A DNA stretch of 64,000 bases from positions 270,452,310 through 270,516,309 of the forward strand of contig JARDYH010000002.1 in assembly GCA_029215795.1 (NCBI GenBank), in the 5' to 3' direction. The position numbers and the translations under genes are program-made. Below the pieces are notes generated by a model that saw only the letters and a list, made by a program, of their open reading frames with translations, did not search any database and was not told the origin of the DNA. Positions 32,737 through 44,459 of the stretch are shown here, one piece after another. Each line of letters opens with the position of its first letter. The stretch's first letter is position 1. Source of the stretch: Anniella stebbinsi (taxonomy: Eukaryota; Chordata; Lepidosauria; Squamata; Anniellidae).

Positions 32737-33092
32737 GGCTGCCTCTACAAGAGGCATTTAAAGCTCTTTCAAGGCGCATTAAAAAATTTACCTCTACAAG
32801 AACGGAGCGCAAATCGGGCGTAGAGGCGCGTTTTCTCTCCGATTATGCGCATTATCAAATGCGCGTTAAATAGCGAGTTTTATTTTGCTCCGGCTGTTAA
32901 AGCGTATTTTGCCTATGTGAACAAGCGATTCTCCGCATTAACTACCTGTAAAGTGCATTTGAAACAACCGGTAAGGTCACCAGTTGAGTGCTCAATTACC
33001 TCCTGCATACAAGCATTTACGATAAAGCGCTTCAGCGAATATGCGCATAATCGGCTAACCAGGCGTAAAGCCGAATTCTTGTAGATGAGGCC
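32737..33092 (+). mobile_element. GC-rich MITE, family G (356 bp)
   Basis: The left end is GGCTGCCTCTACAAGAGG and the right end, reverse-complemented, is GGCCTCATCTACAAGAATTC. TGA flanks both sides (32734-32736, 33093-33095). The body matches the copies at 23076 and 52172, with GATTATGCGCATTATCAAAT and ATGCGCATAATCGGCTAACC words. The first 60 bp contain two copies of the CCTCTACAAGA terminus (32741 and 32793). Confidence 0.8.
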
Positions 33093-33783
33093 TGAGATAG
33101 TATTTCGAGAATAGAGAACTAACCTTACCAGGGTATTTGAAAGGGTTCTAATGGCCAGCACTTGTCTTTTTGTTGGAGCACCTCTTTGTTTCCATGCCAG
33201 AAGTCTGCCCGGCTTGTTACCCCCTCTCAAAGTATGCCTGTTTAGTTTACAGGGGTGCTTTCTGGGTGTGTTTGGTATTCAACAAATTCAGTTTGTGTCA
33301 CACTGCTGTCAATTTTGCATGCATTTTATTTGAACCAGTTCTCTTATGTTTTTATTCCAAGTTTTGAATTTCTTACGTTTTTATGAGCACTGGTGAGCCC
33401 CTTGGCTCAGGCAGAAAATGGTTGGGGGGGGGAGTGGATCAGGACAGTCTGGACCCCACCCTGCCACCTGCTGCAGTAATCCCCCTCTGCCTTTTTGTCA
33501 CTACCAGCACACTGTACCATGGCCAGGCCACCTCCACCACCTACTGAGAAACAGAGTTGCCTTCCAACTGTGGAGCAGCCAACAGTGGCTGGATTTCCGT
33601 TGGAAATTCACATTTGGAATGCAAAGGAAAGCGCTAGCTTTCAATGACACCCTCCCACCCATTACAGCATACAAAATGTTCCTGGTGGGCATGTACATAA
33701 ATGTGCACACACTGTCAGGAACAATGTAGTGTACAGCCAGCCCTTTTACATGCTAGTGAAGCTTATTTTGAATGGTTTATTAT
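33093..33783. other. Intronic stretch, no recognised feature
   Basis: No exon or transposon recognised; a short G-run lies at 33425. Confidence 0.45.
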
Positions 33784-33814
33784 GTTGTGTGTGTGTGTGT
33801 GAGAGAGAGTGTGA

Positions 33815-33871
<57 letters not shown>
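33784..33871. repeat. (GT)n(GA)n(GT)n(TA)n compound microsatellite
   Basis: About 88 bp of GT repeats interrupted by GAGAGAGAG and ending in a TA run. Confidence 0.9.
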
Positions 33872-34365
33872 ATTTTATTGTATATTCCATGGTTGATACA
33901 GGATTTAAAGGTGGTGTTCATAATCCACCATGTTTAACTTCACAACTATCATGTGATGTAGGTTAGGTTTACAGGTACAGACTGACCCAAAGGCACCCAC
34001 TGAGCTTCATGAAAGGACAGGGATTTGAACTTGAGTCTTCGCTGCCCTAGTCTGACACTAACCACTGCATCAGACTGGCATGTTCTTAGACTTTAAATCA
34101 GTGCCGGGTAAACAACTATACAGCAAGTGGAGTAGAGCTTTCGGTTATGTGTAATAGGGTGTGTGGGGGGAGCTCAGGCAGTGATCTGTGTAGGTCTGTG
34201 TCAACAGGTCTGTGTCAAGGTATTTTGATGCCCTAGGCAAGCTACAATTTGCACTTTCCTGCAAATATTTCCTGCACTTACAGCCAACTGCACTACTGCT
34301 ATTCCTGAACAACATGAAATGGGTTCATTGGGGGTGGGGGATATGAGTTTCCTGGGACACTGATA

Positions 34366-34600
34366 TCTTTTAATATTTATTTATTTCATTTCATTTATAT
34401 CCTGACTTCTCCCCTCCTTAAGGAACCCAAGGCAGCGTAACATAATCCTCTCCCTCTCCATTTTATCCTCACAACAACTCAGTAAGGCAGGTTAAGCTGA
34501 AAGTCACCCAGTGAGCTTCCATGGCCGGGTAGGGACTAGAACCTGGCTCTCCTGACTCCCAGTCCAACGCTCTAGCCACTACACCAGACTGCCTCTCATT
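34366..34600 (-). mobile_element. tRNA-derived SINE (MIR/CORE-SINE-like)
   Basis: On the minus strand the copy has TGGTGTAGTGGCTAGAGCG, then GGTTCTAGTCCC as the B box. It continues with GGTGACTTTCAGCTTAACC and TTGTTGTGAGGATAAAATGG, and ends TCAGGATATAAATGAAATG. It is the same family as 40333-40585. The middle resembles the CORE region of MIR. Confidence 0.75.
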
Positions 34601-36079
34601 GAATTCAGCCCTCAGGCTGAAAGAAGTTCAACACCCCTAGTATTGACAGTCCTGAGCTAGATGGATCAATACTCTGACTGATTTTGAGGTGGCTTCCAAT
34701 CTGGCCCACTGATCTGAGTGCAGCGAGGTCTGTAGCTGACTGTTATTGCTGCCTGTCCACGGTTTCAAAAATGGGAATGGGAATGAATCTGAAAAGCCGC
34801 AGTACATAGCTGCTGGGCTAGACTTGACTTGGTGAATCACAATTTGTGCAGGCTTGCTTTTAAGCAATTTTGTAACTGTCCTACATTAGCTGCCCTTTTT
34901 CTAATGAGGGAGCAGCATCAGTTTATTTTGTGCTGCCTATAAAGCATTCACTCACTTCTTGATAATAGAGGAGTGGCTATGCAGTTGCCCTTAGAAGTTC
35001 ACTATTGATGTATCCTGCACTTTCAGCCAACTCTTCCATATTTATTCAGAATAAAATGGTGTCAGGTGGCACAAAATCCATTCAGAACAGCTCTTTTTTT
35101 AAAATGTGAGCAGTTAGCTAGCTTAGACCAATTATGTGATGCCTGACAATACTTGAACACTATTATCAAACAGCAGGAATATAATGGTAACAGAGAGACT
35201 ATGTGGGGAAAGTAGCCGTTAATTATTTTAGGAAGCTATTCAAGCCTAACAAAGAATAATGTTTTGCTCCATTCTACCTAAATTCAAACATCAGTTTAAT
35301 TCTGCTCTGTGTGGTGAAGCATTTGTTTTGGTGTTGTCTAGACTACAGAGTAATAAGCGGAACAAAATTTTGCAACGTGGGATGCTCCTTTTCCAGGATA
35401 GCCCCTTCCATTCCCCCTCTCCTTAGTTTTCCTTTTGGGGTGGGGAAGGTCCAATGTCAGTCAGTATTCCATGCCCACTTAGCATGCTCAGCCCACATTG
35501 TTCGTGGTTTCTCCCCACCGACCACCTTTAGGTTTTTCCTTAAATGATTTTGTATTTCTGCAAGCAATTGAATTTTCCCCAAGGTGCCACCAGAAGAAGC
35601 TGTAAGAAACCTCAGAGTATGTGACTACAAATAATCACCAATCCCCTTTTCACTGAAGGTGTAACTGAAATAATCTGTTTTAAACAGTGAGCATTCCCAG
35701 AAACCTGTTCCCTTAGGTCAGAACCATTCGCTAAAGAGCTATGGTAAAATCCTCATACTGTTTGTTTATAAGTCTGCGCCATCTTGGTTGGGGAAGAGAT
35801 CGACAGGGTTTCTCTGCTGTTGGTGAAAGTTATGGGGGTGGAGAGATGCAGGAGAAGATGAAGGTGCCCGGGGCAGCATGCACAGAGTTGTGTCTGTCCC
35901 CCTGGCCTCTTCTCTGATGTCCTCGAGCTGGGAGGATAAGCTGGAGGTGGAGAAGAAAACAGGGTACAGAGACTTGCCGCCAAAGTAATACCCTACCCCT
36001 ACACTCAGCCATGTCTCTGATTTCCTTCTTATACAGCTGAGCATGAGAGAAGGTTGGAGGAACCCCCTATGCATGCTTA
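34601..36079. other. Intronic stretch, no recognised gene
   Basis: About 1.5 kb with no exon, no splice-flanked frame and no clear transposon. Overlapping short open frames at 35753-36074 lack motifs. Confidence 0.45.
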
Positions 36080-36490
36080 GAACATAAGAAGAGCCATGCT
36101 GGATCAGGCCAGGGGTCCATTTAGTCCAGCATTCTGTTCACACAGTGGCCAACCAGCTGTCAACCAGGGACCCACAAGCAAAGCATGAGTGCAACAGCGC
36201 CCTCCCGCCCACATTCCCCAGCAATTGACGCCTCTGATACTGGAGGTAGCACACAGCCATCAGGACTAGTAGCCATTGAGAGCCTTCTCCTCCAGGAATG
36301 TATCAAACCCCCTTTTAAAGCCATCCAAATTGGTGGCCATCACTATATCTTGTGGTGGTGAATTCCATAGCTTAACTATACGCTGTGTGATGGAGTAATT
36401 TTTTAAAAAATCTGTCCTGAATCTCCCAGCAATCAGCTTCATGGGATGACCCTGGTTTCTAGTATTATGAGAGAGAGAGAAAAATGTCTC
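36080..36490 (-). mobile_element. CR1 LINE 3' end
   Basis: The plus strand begins AACATAAGAAGAGCCATGCT, TGGATCAGGCCAGGGGTCC, and ends TAGTATTATGAGAGAGAGAG. Reverse-complemented this is the C-terminal CR1 ORF2. Closely related to 19148-19606. Confidence 0.85.
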
Positions 36491-36639
36491 CTTATCTTAG
36501 AGATCAGGAGCTTTCCTTTCCCATCTCCTCCATTTCCAAAGAATTCCTGGCAGTAGGGTGGAGGGTGGAGGGTGATGCTATAACATCTGGCAGGTTTGGG
36601 CAATGCAACGTGACTATTAAAACTGAACAATGGCTATCT

Positions 36640-37097
36640 GCATGTATTGTATTATATTGTATTTCTGTATTGCCTTTCTGAGACCAGCCAAGGCGGTTTA
36701 CAAAAAGTTCAAAACATAAAAACCATAATCAAACCTTAAAAACAACTCTAAAAACTATTGCAATTCAAAAGCCAAGTTAAAAAGATGTGTTTTGATTCCC
36801 TTCCTGCACACAGAGACCGGGGGGTGGGGTGGGGGGACCAGTCGCAACACCACAGGGAGAGTATTTTAGGGAGCAATGCAGGAAAAAGCCCTTTCCCACA
36901 TGCCCAACATGCAGGCCTCTACGTACCAAAAGGGCCTCTACTGCTGACCTCAGTAACCGAGCAGGTTCACCCTGAGATAGGCAGTCCTTCAGATAGTCAG
37001 GCCTTAAGCCATTTAGGACTTGAACTGAGCCTGGAAAACAATTGGCAACCATTAAGATCTTTCAGTGTTGGGGTAATATGATTACAATACCATACAT
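36640..37097 (-). mobile_element. Older L2-like LINE, 3' portion (split by younger LINE)
   Basis: On the minus strand the translated blocks HITPTLKDL, VLNGLRPDYLKDCLS and RLLRSAVEALLVRRG correspond to the LINE region just after the ...NRAARLLTG segment. The 3' UTR is A-rich on the plus strand and ends near 36650. The missing upstream part resumes at 39681-39880, on the far side of the inserted LINE. Confidence 0.7.
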
Positions 37098-39680
37098 GAC
37101 ATGTTGAGACAACCATGGGGCTGTCTCAACATGTCATCGGTCCAACGCATGTAAAAGGACATACTCTTGTCCTGGTTTTCTCGGGTGGACAGGAGGATGG
37201 TGATCTGAAAGTGGGGGAACTAACATCTACCCCCTTGTCATGAGGTTTCTATTGAGGTTTAGACTTTCGGCATCCTTTCCCCTCTGCAAGGGTGGGGGGC
37301 CTGTTAAAATGGTCCGCCCCCGGAGGCTAATGGACTCCAATGGATTCAAGAAGGCTCTGGGGGATTTTCCTGCTGATATGGCCGGTGCTCCTGTCGAAGC
37401 CCAAGTCTCTCTGTGGAATGTAGAGATGACCCGGGCGGTTGACACAATCGCACCCAAGCGCCCTCTCCCTCTGAGCAGAGCTTGGCCAGCTCCTTGGTTT
37501 ACACCTAAGCTGAGGGCAATGAAGCAAAAGGGGAGACGGCTAGAACGCAGGTGGAGGAAAACTCATGCTGAGTCTGATCGGACACGGGCTAGAGCCCATT
37601 ATCGAGCCTACTCTGTGGCGGTGAGGGTGGTGAAGAGACAGTTCTTCTCCACCAGCATTGCATCTTCACAGTGTCGTCCGGCGGAGCTTTTCCGGGTGGT
37701 TCGTGGCCTGCTACACTCTGGGCCAGGGCGAGAGATGGTGGAACGCTCGGTAGCACGCTGTGACGAGTTTGCACGGCACTTTGAAGATAAAGTCACTCAG
37801 ATTCGTCTTGAATTGGACACCACGCTTAATGTAGCTCCGCTAGTAGAGGCATTCAGAGCACCATCTGGTCCAGTTTTATTGGATGAGTTTCAGTTACTGA
37901 GGCCTGAGGATGTGGACAAGGTGCTTGGCCAAGTCTGGTCGACCACTTGTGTGCTTGACCCTTGCCCGTCATGGCTAATTACATCAAATAAGGATGGGAC
38001 TGCCGGCTAGGTCCAGGAGGTTGTAAATGCCTCCTTGAGAGAGGGAGTGGTGCCAGCCTCGTTAAAAGAGGCGGTAATCAGACCACTCCTGAAAAAGCCT
38101 AACCTGGACCTGGAAGATATTAACAACTATAGGCCGGTGGTGAACATTCCTTTCCTGGGCAAGGTGCTTGAGCGGGTGGTTGCAGGACAACTCCAGACAC
38201 TCTTGAATGAAACGGATTATCTAGATCCATTTCAATCGGGTTTCAGGCCTGGTTTTGGAACAGAAACTGCCTTGGTCGCCCTGTGGGATGACCTTTGCCG
38301 GGAGAGGGACAGGGGGAGTGCGACCCTGTTGGTTCTCTTGGACCTCTCAGCGGCTTCGATACCATCGACCACGGTATCCTTCTGGATAGGTTGTCTGGGC
38401 TGGGAGGCACTGCGCTGCAGTGGTTCCGTTCCTACTTAGATGGCCGTTTTCAGAAGGTGGTGCTGGGGGATTATTGCTCTGTGCCGTGGCATTTAAGCCA
38501 TGGGGTTCCACAGGGCTCTATTTTATCCCCTATGCTGTTTAACATATACATGAAGCCGCTGGGAGAGGTTATCCGGAGATGTGGGCTGAGATGTCACCAA
38601 TATGCGGATGACACCCAGCTCTACCTCTCCTTTTCAACAAACCCAGGTGAGGCAGTGGCTGTTCTGAATCAGTGCCTGAGCACAGTAATGGACTGGATGA
38701 GGGCTAACAAACTGAGACTCAATCCAGACAAGACGGAGGTACTGTTAGCGGGTGGTTCGTCTGTCCGGCGAGGTGATGTTCACCCTGTTCTGGAGGGGGT
38801 TGCACTCCCCCTAAACGATCGAGTCTGTAGTTTGGGGGTGCTCTTGGATCCAGAACTGTCACTTGAGGCACAGGTGAACTTGGTGGCAAAGAGCACCTTT
38901 TACCAGCTTAGGCTGATATACCAACTGCGCCCTTATCTGGACAGAGATAGCCTAGCTACAGTTATCCATGCTCTCATAACCTCTCGTTTGGATTACTGCA
39001 ATGCGTTATACGTGGGGCTGCCTTTGAAAATGGTCCGGAAACTTCAGCTGGTACAAAACAGGGCAGCCAGATTGTTAACGGGGACTGGCCAACGAGACGA
39101 TATTACGCCAGTCCTTTTCCAACTTCACTGGCTGCCGATCCAGGGCCGGGTCCAATTCAAAGTGCTGGTACTAACATTTAAAGCCCTAAACGGCTTGGGG
39201 CCAGGTTATCTAAAGGAACGCCTCCTCCCATATGTACCTGCCCGGACCCTAAGATCATCTACAGGGGTCCTTCTCCATGAGCTCCTGCCAAAGGAAGTGA
39301 GGCAGGTGACCACTAGGAGGAGGGCTTTCTCCGCTGTGGCACCCCGGCTGTGGAATGAGCTCCCCAGAGAGGTTCGTCTGGCGCCTACTTTGTACTCTTT
39401 TCGTCGCCAGGTGAAGACCTTTTTATTCTCCCAGTATTTTAACAGTTAAATTAACTCCATTTTAATCCTTGCTGTTTTAAATTTGTATTTTAATCTGTAT
39501 TAATTCCTGCTGCTTGGTTTTATTCTGGTTGTGTTTTTATATTTTATGTTATTTTGTGTTTTTAGATTGAGGCTTGTTTTATATTTTTAAAATGATTTCA
39601 TGGTTTTAATTTTTGTGAACCGCCCAGAGAGCTTCGGCTATGGGGCGGTATAAAAATGCAATAAATAAATAAATAAATAA
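37098..39680 (+). mobile_element. 5'-truncated jockey-superfamily LINE (L2-like)
   Basis: A 2.6-kb LINE inserted in an older minus-strand LINE. ATACAT occurs at 37092-37097 and 39681-39686 and is the likely target duplication. It starts inside the endonuclease domain (PTHVKGHTL near 37142) and runs through reverse transcriptase to a 3' UTR. The 3' UTR has the hairpin AGAGCTTCGGCTATGGGGCG (39625-39644) and an (AAAT)n tail. The 5' junction carries a 16-bp inverted copy of its own first bases (37096-37111 versus 37122-37137). By recall the protein is L2-like; the related Vingi clade is possible. Confidence 0.9.
37142..39449 (+). pseudogene. LINE ORF2 remnant: endonuclease end plus reverse transcriptase
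   Basis: This frame would encode the polyprotein that nicks target DNA and reverse-transcribes the element RNA. Visible blocks in order are: the endonuclease end (THVKGHTL); a linker (RVVKRQFFSTSIAS); RT motifs NNYRPV, FQSGFRPGFGTETAL and HGVPQGSILSPMLFNIYM (about 38502-38555); the catalytic YADD (38601-38612); LNPDKTEV; SRLDYCNALYVGLPLK; LHWLPIQGRVQFKVL; and the terminal WNELPREVRLAPTLYSF. Three lesions are seen: a small deletion with frameshift near 37238, an in-frame TAG at 38008-38010, and a one-base deletion near 38355. The frame is otherwise open to its stop at 39447-39449, so the copy is fairly young but inactive. Confidence 0.88.
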
Positions 39681-39880
39681 ATACATTGGTTAGCAGTCTA
39701 GCTTCTGCATTTTGTACCAGTTGAAGCGTCCAGATGCTCTTCAAGGATAGCCGCACATGGAGTGCCTTGCAGTAGCCTAGCCGTGATGTAACAAGGCACG
39801 GATAACTGTTGCCAGATTGTTGTTGCATGACTTTTTCATTTGTGGTGACATTGGATCCTGCCTTGGACAAGGCCCAGGTG
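39681..39880 (-). mobile_element. Older L2-like LINE, 5' piece of split copy
   Basis: On the minus strand it reads LVTSRLGYCKALHVRLSLK then LQLVQNAEARLLTN and stops at the insertion point. The next expected residues continue at 37097 and below. This shows that the two pieces were one element before the younger LINE inserted. Confidence 0.7.
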
Positions 39881-40051
39881 AAATCCCTTCTATTGCTTGA
39901 GTTTGTGTTTTCATGGCTGTTCTAATAATGTATGACAATGATATATTTTTGATTATGCTATTCATTTGCATTCCTACTTCTACTTTTGTTTTCTATTTGG
40001 GCCATAACTCCCCTCAACTCTCCTGATTACCTTGTCCCAGCAACTTATTCT

Positions 40052-40300
40052 CAGGGCTGGTTCACACAACACAGCCTGCCACACTCAGCCATTTTGAATA
40101 TGCAGCCCCTGATCAGATCAGGGGTTGTGTCATGTCATGTGAACTCAACCATTGTGAGTTATTCAAGGGTTAAATAACCCTCATTTAACCCTACTACTAA
40201 CCCTGCTACTACAAAGATGGCTGGGTTGATGGCTGGGTTTGCACGATACAGTGCAATTCCTGAGTGCCCCGATCAAGAGTTGCATATTAAAAAGGGTAGC
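40052..40300. repeat. Possible family H-like MITE fragment
   Basis: GGCTGGTTCACACAACACAG at the left, TTATTCAAGGGTTAAATAAC in the middle and GCTGGGTTTGCACGATACAG at the right recall the family H layout. No matching right terminus or target duplication was identified. Confidence 0.3.
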
Positions 40301-40332
40301 CTCACAGGGCCAGCATGCACCACAGCTCATTG

Positions 40333-40585
40333 TGGGGTGAGTGTGGTGTAGTGGCTGGAATGTTGGAATGGGAGTTGGGAGATCCGGGTTCTAGTCCCCA
40401 CTCAGCCATGGAAGCCCACTGGGTGACTTTGGGCCAATCACAGACTCTCAGCCTAACCTACCTCACAGGGTTGTTGTTGTTGTGAGGTTAAAATGGAGAG
40501 GAGGAGGATTATGTGTGCCACCTTGAGTTCCTTAAGGAGGGGGGAAAGGTGGAATATAAATGTAAAAAAATCATCATCATCATCC
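40333..40585 (+). mobile_element. tRNA-derived SINE (MIR/CORE-SINE-like)
   Basis: The A-box side is GTGTGGTGTAGTGGCTGGA and the B box is GGGTTCTAGTCCCCA. A CORE-like stretch (GGTGACTTTGGGCCAATCAC), TTGTTGTGAGGTTAAAATGG and a tail GGTGGAATATAAATG follow. It ends in (ATC)n. Same family as the minus-strand copy at 34366-34600, but better preserved. Confidence 0.8.
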
Positions 40586-41218
40586 CATGATGATGTGGCC
40601 ATTCAGTGAGATCCAGGCCTTAGTCTCAGTTAATGGACAAGAAAGGGAAAGAATGGCCATTGTAAAGTAGTTTGTATACTAAAAGTATAATAAAACAAAC
40701 CAAGAAACCTGTTTTTCTGGGAGCGATGAATATACATTAGGAGACATTTTGCACCTTCAGGTAGTTCTAAGACAATTCAAGTACAGACTATTACCAAAGC
40801 TCAGCACCACACTAGCACACCCTGAGCTAGCATATAGTATAAGCTAGGAACTAAACCCAGGGGTCTCATCTGTAAATCCAATTGAGAACATATCCCAGTT
40901 CTTTTCTCTTATTAATTGTGTATACAAATAAACTGCATAGATGGTTTGAATAATAAATCTTACCAGAGTTTGACAGTTCAGCAAAAATCAGATTATTTTG
41001 CATTTTTCTCTGAGTTGCCTGTGCATTTGAAATGTGTTCCTTCCATTGTTTCATGTACCATATTTAATAAGCAGTTTTGAGGCAGAAAATACATCTGCAT
41101 GCAAGACAATGATTTGTCCATGAACCAATTTAATCATTGGTGTGTCTGTGATGAAGGATCTCAGTATTTACATTGGTAGTACCGTGTTGTTTTTCATCAT
41201 AGGGAAATTTGCTAGCTT
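40586..41218. other. Intronic stretch, no recognised feature
   Basis: No exon or clear repeat; an (AAC)n run of 18 bp follows at 41219-41236. Confidence 0.45.
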
Positions 41219-41250
41219 AAACAACAACAACAACAACTTCTCTTCCATAT

Positions 41251-41568
41251 GCAAAGAACTCCAGCAGCCTATGGCCTTCTCTGTGTTGGCCCCTCCAATT
41301 ATGGAATGATCTCCCCGATGAGGCCCGCCTGGCGCCAACACTGTTATCTTTTTGGCGCCAGGTCAAAACTTTTCTCCCAGGCATTTTAACAGCTCAGGTT
41401 GAGGTTTTGATTGACATTGTGGCCAGGCTTAACAGTTTAAAATGTTTTAAACGTCAGCTGTTTTATGTTTATGGTTTTACATTTTGTATATTGTCTTTTT
41501 AGTGTTCAATCTTTTAATTTTTGTAAACTGCCCAGACAGCTTCGGCTATGGGGTGGTATATAAATGTA

Positions 41569-41607
<39 letters not shown>
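41251..41607 (+). mobile_element. L2-like LINE 3' end
   Basis: The coding tail is recognisable as GGCCCCTCCAATTATGGAAT-like sequence (the WN-LP region) followed by TTTGGCGCCAGGTCAAAAC. The 3' UTR hairpin ACAGCTTCGGCTATGGGGTG and an (AAT)n tail (41569-41607) close the element. Confidence 0.8.
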
Positions 41608-42428
41608 CTGCTAAAACATTCCAGCCCAGCCTAGAAATCAGAACTAGGTTGATCAATCGAACTGGATAGGTGCAACACAGAACGAATGGCCTCAATAACG
41701 ATTACTCACACAGGGTATTGTATTGATTGTTTAATTTTAAAATCCCTCACATTTTAAAATGTATGTATTCAAAACTTTAGTACTTTCTGTTGGAGGTTTT
41801 TTTTTTGCACAGTGTGGGTATGAAGCAGAGTTTGAAGTGAAAAGACCTGGAAGTGAAAAGAGAAAAGGGTCTGCATGATCTTTTCTATCTTTTCATCTTT
41901 TAAAAAAAATAAGGAATGGAATGAGACTGCCATTCTTATAAATAACTTCTCAGTGTCGCTCTGCAAGCATTGATGAATACAGGGATTCCTTGCCCATTTT
42001 TCACAAAATGTTATCAATCTTTCATTCCTACCTGGGTGTTACAGAGATGTCTCTGTGTGATTTATGGCATCATGGATCAAGTCGAGCAGTTTGCCATGCA
42101 GCAGACATTGCCTCAAATTTAATCTGATATTCCTTCTGCATGGCGCAGGAACCATTGCTTCTCCTAGGTTTAGAAGCAAGAATATTAATTTAGCCATATT
42201 GTTCTGTTGTGCGAAATGAAGAGATGAGCTTCTCCCTAGGCTTCCGTATAGCTTGACAGCTAAAAGTGTTTGCTTGGTGCAATGATGGTCAGTTAATGTC
42301 CCTAGGACTCAGAATGCAAATCAGTTTCTCCCATTCAAACCAGAGACTTATTAATGCTGCTGTGGTTAAAACGTTATATGATGCTTAGCTGATCGTTGGC
42401 ATTCAACAGAGGCTATGAATGTGAACTC
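41608..42428. other. Intronic stretch, no recognised feature
   Basis: Unique-looking AT-rich intron. Confidence 0.45.
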
Positions 42429-42431
42429 AGT

Positions 42432-42966
42432 GGCTGCATTCGGACAATTCATTAGTCAATGGAGGGTTGAGTAGCTAACTCACAGTTGGTTATTTTGTGG
42501 GTACTCCCCACACAACATATTCCTACACAACTGTGGGTGGTTGGGGCTGGCGTTGAGTGGACTAATAGTCAACCCGGCATTTGACTGACACAACCCCCAC
42601 CCCTCTCCCCACCCTCCGTCAGTCCTCCCAGTTCTATCCCAGCAGCCTCTGCAAGTTGCACCAGTTGTAGCAGAGTGGCAGCCACCGCTTTGGTCGCTCT
42701 TGCCGCCTGCCTCTATAGACTTGTGTTTTAACCCACTCACCACACACCATTAACACACTCACCCCTCCACACAACACTTTAAACAACTGGCTTCGAGCTA
42801 AACAATTTGCAAGCCAGTTTTTTCTCTCAGTTGCTTATTTGGGCGGAATAGCATACTGTCAGTAGTTTGTTAGCGGCGTGTTACCCTCCACACAACACAA
42901 TAAACAACACAACTGACGATTGTCCCCCCCCCCCCCAGTTGCTTAATGTGTTGTCTGAATGCAGCC
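42432..42966. mobile_element. MITE, family H copy 3 (535 bp, TSD AGT)
   Basis: The ends are GGCTGCATTCGGACAATTCA and, reverse-complemented, GGCTGCATTCAGACAACACA. AGT flanks both sides (42429-42431, 42967-42969). It has the shared layout GTCAATGGAGGGTTGAGTAG, TTATTTTGTGGG, ACTCCCCACACAACAT. A C13 run lies at 42924-42936 near the right end. Confidence 0.75.
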
Positions 42967-43024
42967 AGTGTGAAGAAATTTCCGGATCAAATTTCCCTGC
43001 AGCTAGAAACTCACAAATAGGCTC

Positions 43025-43162
43025 TGGGAAAACTGGTATCTCTCAGCTTCCTGGGGATAGTGACATTAACCTATCTTCCAGAGTTATTGTAAGGATTACT
43101 GAGAATGTCTGTGAAGCACGATGTCTAAACACTCAAAAAGTGCTAAAATAAATGCCAAGCAG
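43025..43162 (+). mobile_element. MIR-like SINE remnant
   Basis: CTCTCAGCTTCCTGGGGATA, GTGACATTAACCTATCTTCC, GTTATTGTAAGGATTACTGA and AAGTGCTAAAATAAATGCC follow the order of the MIR 3' half. Old and diverged. Confidence 0.65.
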
Positions 43163-44459
43163 TAATATTTAGGGCAAAACCACAAAGTTCTTTTCCTTCT
43201 TGCTTTTGAGCCACGTAAACAACCCCCTGTTTCTGCTTTCAGCAGCCATATAAACAAGTAGGCCCAGTCTTGTGGATGCTTTGCAAAGTCCTGCTTTTTT
43301 CCCACCAATCCAGGGTGCAGGGGGGACGGGACACAACAAGAGCCCAATAGCGGAGCAAGAGAACCACAGCACTGTGAGCATTATTCACCAGTACCATCCT
43401 AAGTTCATTGTTCACCCCTTTATGTTACTCTGCTTTCTGTTGAGTTTAAAGGATCTGTTTCGCTCCGTGCCAGCAATGTTCACCAGTCCACAAAGTTGTG
43501 GATCATGCAAGTATGGTGCTGCTGATTGGAACACACTGTCCCTCCAGTAATCCAGAGTCTTCTATTGTTTGCTCATGGCAACATTGATTCCCAGCTTGTA
43601 GACATCAATTCTGTAGCAGTTGACTTGTGTTAAGTTAAAGCAGTTGAGAAATAGTATCCCAGCTTCTTCCAAGAAGCTTTAGCAGATCTTAATGATTTAA
43701 AGATCTGTTTGTTTTTACATTTGCTGTCATGCTGTGTTACATCAAACTAGTTAATTGTTTCCAAAAGAATATGTAGAACTGTATGTGGGACAGGTACAGA
43801 GGGGTGACAAAAACCATTCATTCCAAGTGTTATATTCCACCTAGTCGCAAAGATTATATTTTAAGCATCCATAAAAAGAAAATCTATCTGCTTGTGCAGA
43901 ATACATACAGTGGTTGGCAGGCATGAAAACTAGATTTGCAAAGTTGGTAAAAATGAGGATTTTGTTCAGCTACATTGAATTTGTTAAATTGACTTCCAAA
44001 ATACTAGACTGAACCTATAGCTCCTATTTTTGACTTGGAGCCACTTTAAGAGTTCTGTGATTCAGGCATACTTAGATTTCTGAGCCTTGGAACTGCTCAG
44101 CTGCATAGAGAATATGTCCCAACCATACAGATTTCAACCAAGTGTGGGATCACTCGGTTCCTTACTGAGATAAGCCATGATTGAACATTCATTCATATTT
44201 CATGCGGCCCCAAACAATATAAAACATGTCATTCGTGCAATCTAATTTCATATATCTGTCCTAGTGTATCTAGAAATGTTAAATTGAGGCAACCTGGAAA
44301 CAATTGCTTTTAATTGGTTTCTGCTATTATGAAGGGAAAAAAGAGGCTGAGAAACAAAATGAGTTTGGTTTTAATATGTTACTATATTGGAAGTTATAAT
44401 TTAGAATATTTCCCTTCCAGAGAGATACAGGTTTTTTAAAAGCCCAATTGCATGTAGTT
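43163..44459. other. Intronic stretch, largely unique
   Basis: No repeats recognised between about 43560 and 44450; no exon with consensus splice sites was found. Confidence 0.45.

Noticed and set aside
33784..33871. Regulatory GT/TA tract
   Set aside because: An ordinary compound microsatellite; no evidence for function in sequence.
37240..39449. Host protein-coding gene from the long open frames
   Set aside because: YADD, QGSILSP and the terminal motifs are those of a LINE reverse transcriptase, and the 3' end is a LINE tail.
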